The position numbers and the translations under genes were made by a program. 64,000 nt of DNA. Origin: Dermanyssus gallinae (lineage: Eukaryota > Arthropoda > Arachnida > Mesostigmata > Dermanyssidae). Each line of letters starts with the position of its first letter. Positions within the stretch are counted from its first letter, which is position 1. Of this stretch, positions 13,029 to 27,100 are shown one piece after another. The notes under the pieces were generated by a model that was not told the origin of the DNA, searched no databases, and was given only the letters and a program-made list of their open reading frames with translations. The DNA lies in assembly GCA_003439945.1 (NCBI GenBank), contig QVRM01002098.1, forward strand, positions 1 to 64,000, read 5' to 3'.

Positions 13029-14102
13029 TTCAGTATATTAGATAAGTTTGCAGAAGACAAGCAAAGACAACATTAGAGCGATACGCGCCATCCTCAACCT
13101 TACACAGTGGTGACTTGGACGGCTAATATGTTATTTCTAAAACGGGGTTTTGAATTGATCGTTTGACCATTGCCCTACTGCTACTCAGAAAGCTCATATG
13201 AGTCCAATGCGCAAATGGCACCGCGAAAACGCTGAAAACGTGGGCATGCTAATGTGGGTGTGGTGGTGGGGTTGTGGGGCGATGTAGGCCGTGGTGGGGT
13301 GGTGAATCATCATCTGGACCTTTCCTCTGACATTTAGAGAACACTCCGATAGACTCTCCCCTCTCCTACTTGCCACACAAACACACACACTCTCTCTCTC
13401 GAAGTTCCTCGCCCTCATCCGTCTGCCCTTCCCCCAACCTTTGGCAACCAATCCAGCCATCGGTAAAGATGCATCCAATTACTCGTTGAACACAGCCGGC
13501 TAGGAATAAGAGAGGGACGCGCATATGAGAGAGAGAAAGCGTCTGCGAGGAGGGGAGTCTGCTAGATGGGGGGGGGGGGGAACTGAGAGGAGAAGCCGCG
13601 TCAGAAATGGGATCTTCCCCCTTTCTATTATTCTTGTTCAACACCGTTAACGGCCACTGACCGATCGCGGCCGCCGTCTCCGACTAAAAAACGGTAGCTC
13701 GGCGGACCAGACACGGCTGCTTCTCAAAAAGAATGATGACGACAGCTAAAGCAATGGAAACGAGAAACGCGGGCGCAAACATTCGGCACAGAAAGCCCGA
13801 ATGCTATTGTTGGTACTTACGACGTCTACCTAATGTACTTAGTACTTTTGTTCCTATTCTGCGCACCTTATGATGTATTATTAGGTCGTCATTTTAATCT
13901 GCAAGTCGATATGTGTGTATATCAACGAGAAATTCGTTATTTAATTTTAGGGTTACAGCGAAATGCGACTGACTAACTAACTACACTAGGGCGTGTGAGG
14001 TGCGCTACCAGTCGAGCTTACCCTCGAGGCAGCCCCTCATTGTGCCCATTTTTGCTGCCGCATTGTCGCGCTGAACCGCCAGAGATAACCGCTAAAGTAA
14101 TG

Positions 14103-14166
<64 letters not shown>

Positions 14167-14662
14167 GTGTTGAATAAACTAAAAGCAGAAAAGAATAATT
14201 GAGGAACGAATATGTTATAATAATCACGTCGTCACTCACATCCAACATAGTACGATGCGCATCTGTCAACGACAAAACACTCTTCGACAACTTCATCTCT
14301 ATTCTTCGAACAAATTTCAAGAAAGTTTTCACCGCTACTTAACGCGTCATCGAGTGAAATGCGATCCAATGACATCTACACGTTCACTGCCTTGCATTCG
14401 GAAGGCCATGGCTGCGAAGCCAAGACAGGAGAGCTTCATGTCAGCTTTCATGTTTTGCAGTTGAGATAAGGCGGATCTCGCCATGAACTGTTATCAACAT
14501 GAGCAGAAAACTGAGAAGACAGATGCTTCAATAAAGGTGAAAGACGCAGTTTTCTTTCTTTCCAATTATTACCGAAAACATGTGATTCCAAAGAACGAAG
14601 GCAAAAATCGCTATGATCGGCTCATGAGCGACGATATATTCTATGCTTTGGCAAATTGCGAG

Positions 14663-14697
<35 letters not shown>

Positions 14698-15880
14698 GAC
14701 ACACTTATTATCATAAACAAGTGCGTTGTAATGGAGTGGTAATTCTAATTGAATTCTTAGACTACCGCACTTATATCAAAGAAATGCCCAACTAAGTTAC
14801 AGCTTTGAGTTCGTACAGCAGTTTGATTGCCTTGTTCGCGCGTTGAGTAATAACCGTTGTGCATATGTATACATACTCGTATACTCCTGAGTGCTCAACT
14901 AAATCCTTCGCATAACCTAAAATAAATAATACGTGCAGTATACAAAATATACCTAAGAATACAATAATAATAATACCTTCGCAAAACCATAGAACTGAAG
15001 CTATACGGCGACCTATCATACGCACATATTCCGTTTTAATTGGTCGAATAAAAAAATGTTGATCTAATTCTGATCATAGTTAACAAGTAATAAATGGATT
15101 TCTGTCTAGTAACAAAGTACAACAGAAGCACTATCTACTCAGAGATATTTTACATCCAGAACAATTTCTGGAACACAATTATGTATGTCCCTTTGTTTTT
15201 AATTCGCCCAAACTAAATCGAATGAAGATATGTCCAGTATTGTGTCCAGTACTATGATTGACGTTTGGGCGGGATTCCACACTTTGTAAACGTCGACGGG
15301 CATTCAGCTTGATGATACAATGCACAAACGTGCTAGTAATAAAACGCGCCAGTTCCACAAACTGTCGAGACACGATTAGCACCCAATAAAATAACAACAA
15401 CAACAGACTGAAACAAAATCGCCGTGACCAACAATAATATGACAACGACGACGACGACGACGATGACGACGGCTTCTTCGAGTCTTGCTGTTAGGGTTAG
15501 TAGTTACTGCTAGCTAGGGCCATACCGGGGACCCCTACTAGCCGCACCGTCAGATGGAAACGACAATGCTTATTTTGCTCGTAGAGCATCGGGGACACGA
15601 AGCAGCTGGATTTTCGACGCAGCGCGTCTTCCCTCACGAGCCGCGTCCACCCAACGATCGCAAATGGTTCGCTGTCGGGCTGCTTGCCGGTGAAGGTGGC
15701 GTCGGGTGCCGTTCGTCAGCAACGACTTCAGTAGCCTCATGCCAGACAACACGGGTCTTCGGAGCGCACATATCGTCGTGCGTACGCGAGCATAAGAATC
15801 TGCATGCCTGCACTGGTGAAGCCGTCATAGTCAAACATTGGAGTCGACACGTTTCACGCTCGTATAGGAGGAGACGATCT
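12781..15880. other. No gene recognised; (AT)n tracts
   Basis: Contains a GTT run (12,934-12,955), (AT)n at 12,979-13,025, 14,107-14,163 and 14,664-14,696, and a G-rich homopolymer at 13,568-13,580. Open frames of 69 and 77 codons (14,255-14,716) and 127 codons (15,554-15,937) have no recognised relatives and no convincing splice context. Confidence 0.5.
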
Positions 15881-15884
15881 TCTC

Positions 15885-16175
15885 CTATTGCTACTGATTA
15901 TGGCGAAGATGATAAAGACAATACGAGGCAGCAGTAGCAACAAAACCAACAACAACAGCAACAAGAATAAACATATTGGCAACACCAGCAAAAATTGCAA
16001 CAGCAGCAACAACAACAACAACAGCAATAGCAAGAATTTGCTACTGATTCTGGCTAAAATGATGAACACAACACCAGGTTGCAGCAGCAGCAGCAACAAC
16101 AACAATAATGACATCACTAACAACAGCAACAACAATAACAACCACAACAACAACAACCACAACGACGACGACGAC
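15885..16175. repeat. (AAC)n cluster made of a duplicated ~150-bp unit
   Basis: TTGCTACTGATTATGGCGAA with GATGATAAA (about 15,889) recurs as TTGCTACTGATTCTGGCTAA with AATGATGAA (about 16,038), each followed by CAG/CAA triplets. The cluster is therefore a diverged tandem duplication of a unit holding both unique and triplet DNA. Confidence 0.75.
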
Positions 16176-18360
16176 AATAACCCGGCGACCTCCTCCGGCA
16201 CGAGGATCGTGTGGCTTTCGCCGTCACGACATTTATCAAGCAGCAGCGTTATTAAGCATGTTGTATATACCGGCACTACTAATCTTACCACCGCCCCTGC
16301 TTGTGCTGCTGTTCGTACTATGGTTACGGCAGTTTAGGCGGAGACAAAAATTACAATACTAATAATAATAACGATCCATGGATGCAGCTTCTGAAATTCC
16401 TCCGAACAGTGTGTGTCCGGCGGGCTAGACCAACAATGCTGGCACCGCCGCCACCACCACCAGAGCCTCTACCTGCAGCACGTTTTTTTTGTTGGGCAGC
16501 GCAACCAATTGTTGCTGGTTGTTAGGTTGGTCGGTCGGTCGGTGGGATGAAGTCCGCTGAGGTCAGCAATCTGAGCAGCTGAGGAAGCGAATGAGGTAGG
16601 CAGTCAACTAGGCAGATACAACGACGATACAAAACCAAATGGCCTGACCCAAATCCCAGGAAGTCAGCCCACGCACCAAAGACGGATGAACGACTAAGAA
16701 GAAGGTTCACGGATGTATTTTATCTTACAGCGACGAACAGTGCTACTAGTAGAACATTAAACTACAACTACTACTACTACTACTAGTACTACGAATTCAA
16801 GCAGGGCACAAGCTGCTTACGTAGCGAGCCCATCCCTTAACCGAGCCGGAAACGGTGCAAAAACGTGGTGGTGCCAGTTGTGACCTGACTGTGCCGACTT
16901 GATACCTGAACTTGCCCGACCCGATCACGTTATGTCGCCCACAAATGAGCTCCATCCGACCTGGAGACATCGGGGAAGATTCAACCTTCATTGCGGTGAG
17001 GGTCTACACGCACAATTGTTTCCAAACGTCGCTGACAGTGCTTGTTGCCTGACAGTGGACTCGCCATATGGCTAATGTATCAGCAGCACGAATAGGAGTA
17101 TATAATCTTGTTCGCATTGGACGGACCGGAATACCAAAAATGAACAACAAGAACGAATGAGTCCCTTTCCGAACACGATACGCGCGCGCGTCTATGCTAG
17201 TTTACGTTAGCGTTAGCGGCCACGATTGAACTGGGACACGAGAAGCGCGGAAGATAAGGAGATACGCGGCTTCGAATTACCCAAAATAGTCAGTCAACAC
17301 ATACTAATAGGAAAAAGAAAGTTTATTATTAAATATATTAATAGACCCAGATACATATTTAGTCCAATTGTTAGTTTAATTGACCCCCTTCCGAGCTGAC
17401 TCCTTCGACTTTGCATAAATGTGACAACAAATCCCATTTTGTTGAGTGATAGCTCTAGCAGCAAACTTCAAACACTGACCAAAAACCCCATATGATTTGA
17501 AAATGAAAAATATTCCTTTCTAGTCGAAAACTATACACTTCAAGGTGAAAGCTGCTGCATCAGAGCTGAGTCAATGCTCCGTTCGACACGTAGTCGTAGT
17601 GGTAGTACGAGCCATCATCAACGTATATTCAGAACTGTTTACTCCGTTTCGGGTTGAGGCCGAAACGAGGCCGAAACCATGGAGTGGCAACATGACGAGC
17701 AAGAGAGAAACGTAGCAATCATTGTAATGGCGGAATAATAGTAATAGTACCAAACGTATTTGCTTTACAAGCATTTTGCGCCCGTAGTTGCATATAATAA
17801 CAACACTAACAACGGAGAACATATTTTCACCAATCATAACAGCGATTTCACAACGAATCCGTCAGAGAGTTCCTCCTCTGCCGCCCCCGGGATTCAGGGA
17901 TCCTCGATCTGACGCGGGTATGAAAGTTGCTTTAGATCAACCACGAGGTATGAACAGCAGCGACATTTGTATTAGGTGAGATCCACACAGACAGCATGAG
18001 GTTGCAAGTTTCCTTCTTTCGCTCATTCTGTCGCTCGCTAGCTCTCTTTTATATATATATATATATATATATAGCGTTATCCGCCCCTAGTATTAGGTGG
18101 CCACGCCAACGGCCGAACGCGGCGATGGGAACTCAGCCGAAGCCATCGATCCGTCCACCGGCTGCGAGCTTATTCGTCTTTCGCCTGCCGTCTGCATATC
18201 CTGGTGTCGCGTCCATGTGGTGGTGGTGGTGGTGGTGACGGGGCGCCACAGAGCAGGAAAACAGGACAGGACAGACAGGTTCAGCACGATAGGAACACTG
18301 AATGCTTTGGTCGGTGACGTCGTTCGTCAAGGCTTCGGTAACGCTGCTCAGCCCGTTAGG
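16176..18360. other. No gene recognised
   Basis: Mostly non-repetitive. It includes a GGTC run (16,527-16,541), a short (AT)n at 18,050-18,073 and a GTG run near 18,218-18,237. No conserved motif, RNA gene or transposon feature found. Confidence 0.45.
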
Positions 18361-18364
18361 TCGA

Positions 18365-18480
18365 CGATGAACGCAACAAGAACAACAATAACAACAGTAG
18401 GAACAATAACAACAACAACAGTAGAAGCAATAACAACAACAACAACAGTAGGAACAATAACAACAACAACGGCCACAACA
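18365..18480. repeat. (AAC)n array with repeated AACAGTAGGAACAAT unit
   Basis: The phrase ACAGTAGGAACAATAACAAC or a close variant appears three times in about 90 bp, embedded in AAC triplets. Confidence 0.85.
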
Positions 18481-19339
18481 GCCACATCGATAGTTGTTGG
18501 TCGTCATGCAGGTTGGACACAGACGCGGCTGAATACGTTGAAGTCGTCGAGGTGAGGGTTGGTGGAGCTAGGTGAGAGGACGGTTGCTCCTCATCGTCCT
18601 TCAGTGATTGCCGCGGCTGACTACTGGCACGAAGTTGCTGCCGAAGTTTCTGCGCCTTTTCAGAGCGAAAGGCAGCGGCAAACGGCAATGGGGCAGATGA
18701 TCGAGGCTACCGCTACCGAAGTGATGCATGCATGCATACATGCGTCGTATGGCCGTAACAGAAGAACGGAAAGGACAGAGAGAGAGAGAGAGAGCAAACG
18801 AACAGTGAAAGATAACGCGAGGGCGAGAAAGGAAGAAATACGTTGAAAGAAAGACAGACCCACAGAACTAGACGGTAGAACAGCAGGTAGAAGAAGAGTG
18901 AGATGAACACGAATACGACGATGACGACGACGACGATGAAGAAGAAAAGCGAAGGAAAATCGGTCAGTTATAGACCGGGCTATTGCTAATTCTGCCTCTG
19001 CTGCTTTTGGGGCTTCTGCGTCTACTGTTGCTCAGCCAAGCAAACACGAACACGGCAGGCTGACGGCTTCGTCATTGGTCGGTCGGTCGATCGGTGTGGG
19101 GGTTGCTCTGCTCGATTAGGAGGTTGGCTAGCGGTCAGTTGGAGAGAGAGAGAGGGAGAGGCAGGAAGACAGATGGGGGCCCCGCACTTCAGTTGTTCGT
19201 CGTCGTATGAAGTCGGTAGCGTAGCGTCGTAATCACCAATAAACACATACACCCGCCCGTCCTCCGCACTCACATACACACGCACAAAGACTGTATAATG
19301 ATACCAAGGCTGCATCTTCAAGCTTACAAACATACAGGT

Positions 19340-19505
19340 AGACCAAAATACACGTATGTAGACACGCAGAGATACACGTGTACAGACACGCAGAGATACA
19401 CGTATAGACACACGCAGAGATACACGTATAGAGACACGCATAGATACACGTCATGGACACGCAGAAATACACCTATGTAGACACGCAGAGAAACACGTGT
19501 TTTAG
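19340..19505. repeat. Minisatellite, ~22-bp unit, six or seven copies
   Basis: Diverged head-to-tail copies of AGACACGCAGAGATACACGT plus two or three bases. Degenerate copies trail on to about 19,605 (GGACACGCAAGCGGGCACGC). Units are contiguous with no spacers, so it is not a CRISPR-like array. Confidence 0.9.
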
Positions 19506-19605
19506 TCCCGTGTTCCGTGCACGTGTTCCGTACAAACACGCAATACAGACCGCAACGAGACATGTATACGGACACGCAAGCGGGCACGCAGAAGGACACG
19601 TAGTA

Positions 19606-20371
19606 AGGAACATACGCCTCCAGTCACTCATCTATTGCTGCGTGCTGACCAACAATTGATACGCTCGTCATCTTCACGCCACACACCATTCCCATTCTGA
19701 TTCCCAACACACAGGATCGGGATTCCACTACGATCCCGCCGTTCCGAAAGAGTTGTTTGCATACGCTCTACGTACAGGCCACCTTGCCCATCGGTCGTAT
19801 CGTCGTTCCTGGGGTGATTCCCATTCGTATGGCTGGTGCGATTTGATCTCCTGCCTCCGCACGTCCGTCTAGTTACGTGTGTCCTTCTCGCGGCCAGATC
19901 CTTGATGTCCGCTCTAGATAGCATGACACTACCCCCAGAAGCAACCCCAGTCTGCAGTCAGAGCCAGCTGAACGCGTCAACGTACAAAACCTCACTTGAT
20001 GCAATCGTGCATAGGTATATTCCTGGGGCATATATATATTATATATATATATATTATATAACCACTGGCAGCCCCCCCACAAAGCCTACACAACGCAAAG
20101 AACAAACGAAACTAAATATAGTACGCTGTATAACAACAACAAAGCGTACAGAAACACATACATGGACACAACTGATGCTACTGTCGGAAAAGAACAAACG
20201 GCAAAATCAAGAACTTCACACCGTCTTATCATGGTAAAGGCAAAAAAAAAACCGTTGAAATGTATACATACGAAGCATTTCTGTTTTCATCATTGTGTCT
20301 GATGGTTGATACGGGTCTTATCTTAACTTTTAACTCGTCGCCCTCAATAAGGGCACACACGCTTTTTACAC

Positions 20372-20411
<40 letters not shown>

Positions 20412-21959
20412 TAGCTCACCAACAAATATATATATGAAATGCCACTTTTCGTGGACGGTGTCAAATGTCGAATCATTTGCTTGAAGCCAGAAAAAAGTGA
20501 CAACCATTCAGAATGGTGCGTAATTTTTGTCGTTTGTTTGGCGACTAACTTTAAGACGGCATTTTCATACCTATTTCTCTTTCTATCTCTCCATATTTTC
20601 CTTTCATTCTCTTCCGTTTCTTTCTCTCAATACTCTGCCACATCTGTCTACGTCTATCTATCTGTATCTGTGTGTGATTGGGTGAATGTTGTACCCATCT
20701 AGATGTGTTTGACATGCTTTATCGCAGATCAATCGTCGTCACCTGATGAATAGTAGTCAAGATGTGTTCATATTTCGCTGGATGTGTCGAATCCTCTCCC
20801 CCCCCCCGGCCCCCCGATATCCCGACGCGGCCCCCAATGACTCGAATGAAGTCGTGGTGGAGGAGGTGGGGAGGTGAACGGAACTTCACCCGCCGAATTG
20901 CGGGGATTGTCCGTTCACCGGTGTTATCTGAACTCACGACATAGAGTTCCGAGTTTCTCATTTGTTGTCACTCGCCCCGGCATTCGTGCCGACGACATCT
21001 GTCGGTGCCGTTCTAATTGACTGACAGACAGACAAACAGACATACTTTCCTGTACTAAAAATGTCGTCTCTCGCCGCGCCGGACAGACGAGAGACGAAAC
21101 CATCACGGCGTAGGAAATGCGTGGAAAAATCACAAGAACAAACGTGACCTTACGCGAAGTTAGCACGAAGTGTTTAATGCACGTATTTCACACAGCATCT
21201 CGGAGACAACAATGAAGCAACATGGCAACAATCACCCACAAAGAGCCAGATGTAAGAGAGAACCACTGCTAGAACTATGACTCTCACATGGAAACTCCTG
21301 CAGTCCGACCGCGAACGAACACATGTTGTTGCGAATGTGAGATGTGTCTCGACTTGCTAAACGAACGCTATTACCATCTAGATTTAACCGGAAAAAAAAT
21401 AGAAGAAGAAGGCACGTTTCTTCGCTAGCTCACGACTCGCAATTCGACAAGAGCTGCTTCTGCTGCTGCTGCTATTGACGGTTGATGGTTGACGGTGCGA
21501 CTCGGGGTCACATTGCCTTCAGCTTGCAAGTTGCAAGAACTCAACCGCCATTGCACGAATGAAAGCCATAAAGACCTCGCGATGGCGACAAAATGCAAGC
21601 AACATCCAATGAAAACACACGACAGAAATACACGGACGACGACAGAAACACGTCAACAATAATGAATAATTGTCCACACTGCATAGCGCACGTGTTCAAA
21701 GCTTAAACGCTGTTTTGCACAATATTAGCGACAACGGTCAGGTTAGACAGTCAGACACAATACTAGTGTTGAAAAATACACATAGATACTAGCGGTGCGA
21801 CCAGTTATGTCGAGACAGTCCCCCTTTCGAAAAGAAGGCAGGGGAGTCAAATCGGTACCGTTGTTCAGTACCACTGTACTAATATCTTCCCCCTTCCCCA
21901 AAAAGGATAAATATTAATAAATGTAGGTAGGCAGCAGTAGGATCATCTTCTATAATCTA

Positions 21960-22015
<56 letters not shown>

Positions 22016-23320
22016 GTATCGAGATTAGAACATTTTTAGGCAGCCTGATTCCCTATTGTTTAAGCTTTCCCTTTTCTGGAGGTTTAGCGCCTTGCTACTC
22101 GCCTGCTCACGCCACTGAATCCAAATGGGCGCATACCCATTTAATTGCGACCCTTAGTGGCGCTCAACTGTCCGGACTCGTTTATTTCGGCCTGTACAGT
22201 CAAAACGCAGTTAGATCGGTTGTGTTCATTCACTCGCGGTCAATACGGCCAGCAAAAACATGAAAAAATGATAAGATAAATTGTACATGCATATATATAT
22301 ATATATATAAGACAAAAGGGACGTTAAAAGGTGCGATCAAATCAAACCAAGACAACAAACAACAAGACGAACACGGATAGTCAAACTTACGAACACCCGC
22401 CTCCGCTGACCGAGACCCGTAACTGACTGATCGAGATGAGACAATGATTGACTTACACATTATCGACGATGTCGACGGCAACCGAGCGTGACCTGACGTG
22501 ACAGAGACAGAAAGATTTTAGACGGTTAGAGTGACGACACACCGAAGAACAATAGCCGAACATATATATACCTATATATATGAACGAAACCAAACATACG
22601 TCTATACGTATAGAGAAAGAGAGAGTCAGCGCAAACAAGGACTAAAATACGAGCGAGAACCACCAGGCGAAGGTAGTGAACAAATTCACGAAAACACAGG
22701 TCACGCTCGAAAGAGACAGGTGTAAGGAAAAAGATATCTCAACCGATACGACACGGCCGTCATCAAGTACAACAACAGAACTAGTCGTTGACGAGCATCG
22801 TACGACATTCCGAAGTCAGCGGTAAATCCCGGAAGGAGAGCCAAGGGATGGAAATGGCAAAACACAAGGATGCCAAGCAGCGGCAGGTTCCAATCGATAA
22901 AAATAATAATAATAATATTAATATATATCGTACTAGTAAAAAAAAGAGGCGAAAGGGGTTGAGTACGAGACAGGGGGTGGACACACATAGAGACATACAG
23001 ACAAACAGAGCAGGTAGTGTTGTCCAAATAATAAGTATGTCACAATATGATTCTGGTGCTGTTCGCATATACAACACAACGGTGCGGCGTAATGATTACG
23101 TTGAGCGCGCAAGATATATAGAAGAGAATAGAGAAGCGAGAGAGAGAGAGAGAGATAACAAGAGAAGGAGAGAACACGAAAAAAAAGACGTTACTCGGAG
23201 AGAAAAAGACAGATCGTAGCTTGTTTCTACCCCTATCATCTCCCCCTCGCGCACTGACTGTTTCACATCTAGTATCTGCATGAAATTTAGCGCTTGACTC
23301 AGCCATTTATTCAAATGCAA
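19606..23320. other. No gene recognised; several (AT)n tracts
   Basis: (AT)n at 20,030-20,059, 20,374-20,410, 21,962-22,012 and 22,288-22,309, a C-rich run near 20,802-20,815 and GA tracts near 23,130-23,155. A 98-codon minus-strand frame (19,628-19,924) is free of repeats but matches nothing I know. Confidence 0.5.
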
Positions 23321-24060
23321 ATAAGTTGAGTAGTCGAAGCAACATGAGACCACCAGCAGCAGCAGCAACGACAGTAACAACGTGGGGAACACAACGCTGG
23401 CCTTTATCCACGATCGCCTTAGCATTGTCTTGTTTCATCGTTGTCGTCGTCGTCGGCGTCGGCGTGCCTATGTTCTTCACCACTCGCGACGAAGAACAAA
23501 CGGCAGACGAAAAGTGCCATTTTGGCAGCGATGGCGGCGGTGGTGGCGGGGGTTCATGCGCCGCCGGACCGGGGGCACATTATCATAGCGTGCCTGGGCA
23601 GAAGCGCTACTACCTCACGATTTCATCCCCGCCTCACCTCACTGTGCCCCCAAAGCCGCCAAACGAAACGAAACCAAGCCAAGACACTCGCACCGACCAC
23701 GAGAGCGTGGTTGTTGTTGTTATTGTTGTTGTCGTCGTCGTCGTCGTCGCCTGCTCGGTCGCAAAGCGCGGCACCTCAAAGCCTCGAAAGCGCCCCTCGG
23801 AGCGTGTCCCTCTCTCTCATCTCTCTCTCTCTCTCGGCAGCGCCAGGCAGCGTCCAGCTGCTTGCTCCGTCCGTCCGGTGTTTTTCATCGAAACAGCCGC
23901 CCATAACCCCCCGACCACGACGATACGACGCGGCGGAACGAAACAAACAAAAAAACAGAATTGGTGGCCGAGAGGACGGGCGGAGGCGGCCGCGGCGGCA
24001 GCAGGTAAAGAAGATGGGGGGAAACGAGGTGGCAATGATGATACCAGTGTGTACTCATAA
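23320..24060 (+). other. GC-rich, CpG-containing patch with a 244-codon open frame of doubtful status
   Basis: The longest + strand open frame outside MED23 (23,326-24,060) encodes a hydrophobic stretch (ALSCFIVVVVVGVGVPMFF), a Gly run, a second Val run and a basic tail. The composition follows underlying GTC, GGC and CT repeats, and another frame is open over nearly the same length. I regard it as non-coding or untranslated exon until transcript evidence says otherwise. Confidence 0.15.
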
Positions 24061-24158
24061 AGAACTATGTATATATATATATATATTTTTTTTTTTTTAA
24101 GCGAGCACTGCCGAGTGTGCAAACATATTGCAAATGATTAATAAATCATCACAATATT

Positions 24159-24191
<33 letters not shown>

Positions 24192-27100
24192 AACGTGTAT
24201 GAGCGTGCACGCGCAGAGTTTGCATGTTAAGCATTAAAAACAACGACCATGTTGACAGATGACAGCAATTAGCTGCTAATTAGAGCTCCGGGCCGACAGA
24301 TAAAGCTAAGAAAGAGCAAACAGACAGACTGACAGAGGCGGACGTGCGAACGGACAGAGGCAATGACGAATGGATGGATAAATACATAGCCGAACGACCA
24401 GACCGAATACGGATCGTCGTGATAGGCAACGGTGGTGACAAACCCTAGAGCCTCATGACGACGACCCCTGACTATACCCCACTACCCCCCAAAGACGCTC
24501 CCGCCAGCGCCCACGACCGCCAAGCGTCGTCACCAGTAAGGTAATCACCATGATGATGATGATGATGATCGTGATCAACATGCTGGGATTATGACCATTA
24601 TAACCTCCCCCCTTCCCGCTTCCCAGTACGAACGAGAGTGATTGTTCTCTTCCACCTTCTTTTCCTCCGTTCTTCCCCTTCTTCGTCACCCTAACCATGT
24701 TCATGATGATTATTGCCATGATGATGATGATAATGACGATGATTATGAGCGCCCTCAGCATCAGTATCATCAACAGCGTTAGAACCATCCATATCATCAT
24801 CATTATCAACGCTGTCGTCATCATCATCACCATCAGCAGCAGCATCACTATTGTCCCCCTACGCCTTTTCATTCCATTCATTCATCAGCTATTGTGGTGC
24901 GGGCCTTTCACTTTGTAATTCAAATCGCCATGCCGCTGCTACTGCTGCTGCTATTCTCGTATTGCTGACGAACGGTACTGGTGTTGCCAGGGCTCCTGGT
25001 GCTTCAGACAGCTCGAAAGTGTCTCTGGTATTGTTGTTGTTGTTGCTGTCGTCGTCTTTGTTGTCGTTGTTGTTGTTGTTTTAGTTGTTGTTGATGCGGC
25101 TTAATTAGCAAAGCGCGATGCTTTCATTGCCCGGCGCCACCGTAAATGACGCTTACCTTCTTTGTTACTTTCTTTGTTTTGTCTCTGCTCTCTCGCCCTC
25201 CTGCCTGCCAACTGGTATGACGACTGTCTAACTGTCCTCGTGAGTTTGTGTCTGGGCCCACCACCACGCAACACGGCAACAAGCAATTCAGCGAGCCCCC
25301 CACCCCCCACACGAGCCAGTTCAACTCAAAATTGCGTATTAATATAGGATTTCTCACATACAATGTTATATATACCGTTAAAAATATCAGGTCCAAAAAA
25401 ATGTAACTAATTTGCAGCGGATTCGATGTTCGGGACTGCACATCGATTGGGGGAGGCAGCAAAACAGAGGGATGCAAGACGGAAAATTGGTTTGGAGTTT
25501 CTCGACCAAGTCTCCAGTGACTCATTGACTCATTTCCCGTTGTTGGTACAACACAACACACACGGCGCCGTTCAGGTTAGACGTTGTCATCGTCTTCATT
25601 CGTACGCGGCTACTAATCGTTGCGGCTAAATAACGGCTGTTTAGTTTAAAGTTCTTTCTTCTCCGCCGCGTTCTTTTACGTATCTTAAGCTTTGGCCTAG
25701 CTCTCGTTGCTGTCGCTGACAGTTTCGTCGCCACAGCCAGCCGCCCCGCAACATCCGCACAGCAATGTAGCACAGGTAAACAAAAGCCTTCTATACAGAA
25801 CCCCACGCTTTCTATATATATGGGACGCATAAGTGCACTACGAGACAAGCAGCTCATTCACCACTACCTTCCTCACAACAACACCAGTGTTAAGCGAAAA
25901 CACAGCGTTGTTGTTGTTGCTTTATTGCTGTTGTTGCTGCTTGTTGCTGTTGTTGTTGTTGTTGTTGTTGTCGTCGTCGCTATTGACAGCAAAGGCGGCA
26001 GTAAAAACAACAGCAGTGCCAACACACGTGGATGGATAGTCCACGCAATGCCACTACCGCACTATTTTCATGCTGTTGCGCACAGTTTCCGTGTCTCTGG
26101 CTATCTGGATCTACTAAATAAGATTTACCCACCACGAATATGAGGGTTCGTAGGTCTATGTACATTTTGCGACAGCTAAAAGGAACCGTAAGCAAACTCC
26201 ACCCAGAACGGATGTCATTGCCGAGCCCCCACTAAGAAAACTGGCTGTATTAGTCTGCCAGCTATGCATTTTTTATAGTATTTATCCTTTATAGTATTTG
26301 TTATGTTGAGCTGTTTTGCTGTAAACCAAATCTTGCTTCAAAAAAGAAGGAATATATATATATACATATCGTCCTCGTCGCTATTGTCATAATCATGACA
26401 AACGATTCTGCACAACGACGAGAAGAGCAGAAATCGTTACATCGCGACTGAGAACGCTATTGAGAACGGGTGGGCAAGAAGCAGAAGCAAACGAGGGTAT
26501 GCAAAAAAAAGAAGTAAGACAAAGCTTAAGTGAAGTTGATCACACCTCACCCCAGCGACTTCGGCGTTCGAGAAAGAACAGTTAAAAGAAAAAAGAATAC
26601 GAAAGAGAAGAGCAAAACAAAATAAAAACGTGCTTCTGATACTCATCCAGCTTCAACGCGGAAGAGCATTATCTGGCCAGAAAGTCAAAACAACTCAAGC
26701 ATCACCCGCTCGGGGTAGAGAAGTGACTTTCGCCACAATTTGCACCGTCGATCGATACCGATCCATCGGATCGGTTCACAGAGATTTACCCTAACTCTTG
26801 CCCAACACAGCCCAATACAGCTGTTTGTGCACCAAGCGGACGCGACTGTTCCCAGTTACTATCGGACTGTGGCTGCTGGCCGCTGAACGCCATTTGGTCT
26901 CCAGGACAAAAAGACGGAAGAGCTTTTGAACTGGCAGTTTATGGCGACTACGTGGTGAAACCCTTCGCTCTCTTCCTTCGCCCCACCCAATGGTCAAACG
27001 GCCCAACGGCTATTGTCACAACGCGCCCGATGTCCGATGACCCGCCCCAATGGGTGATCGGTCACTGATCACGACTCAACCACCTCCCTTTCCCCCACAC

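Noticed and set aside
19340..19505. CRISPR-like array
   Set aside because: Repeats are contiguous and diverged, with no unique spacers of constant length, in a eukaryotic setting.
23326..24060. 244-codon + strand frame with a hydrophobic segment
   Set aside because: Composition tracks GTC/GGC/CT repeats, an alternative frame is open over nearly the same span, and no family resemblance was found. Kept only as a doubtful GC-rich patch.
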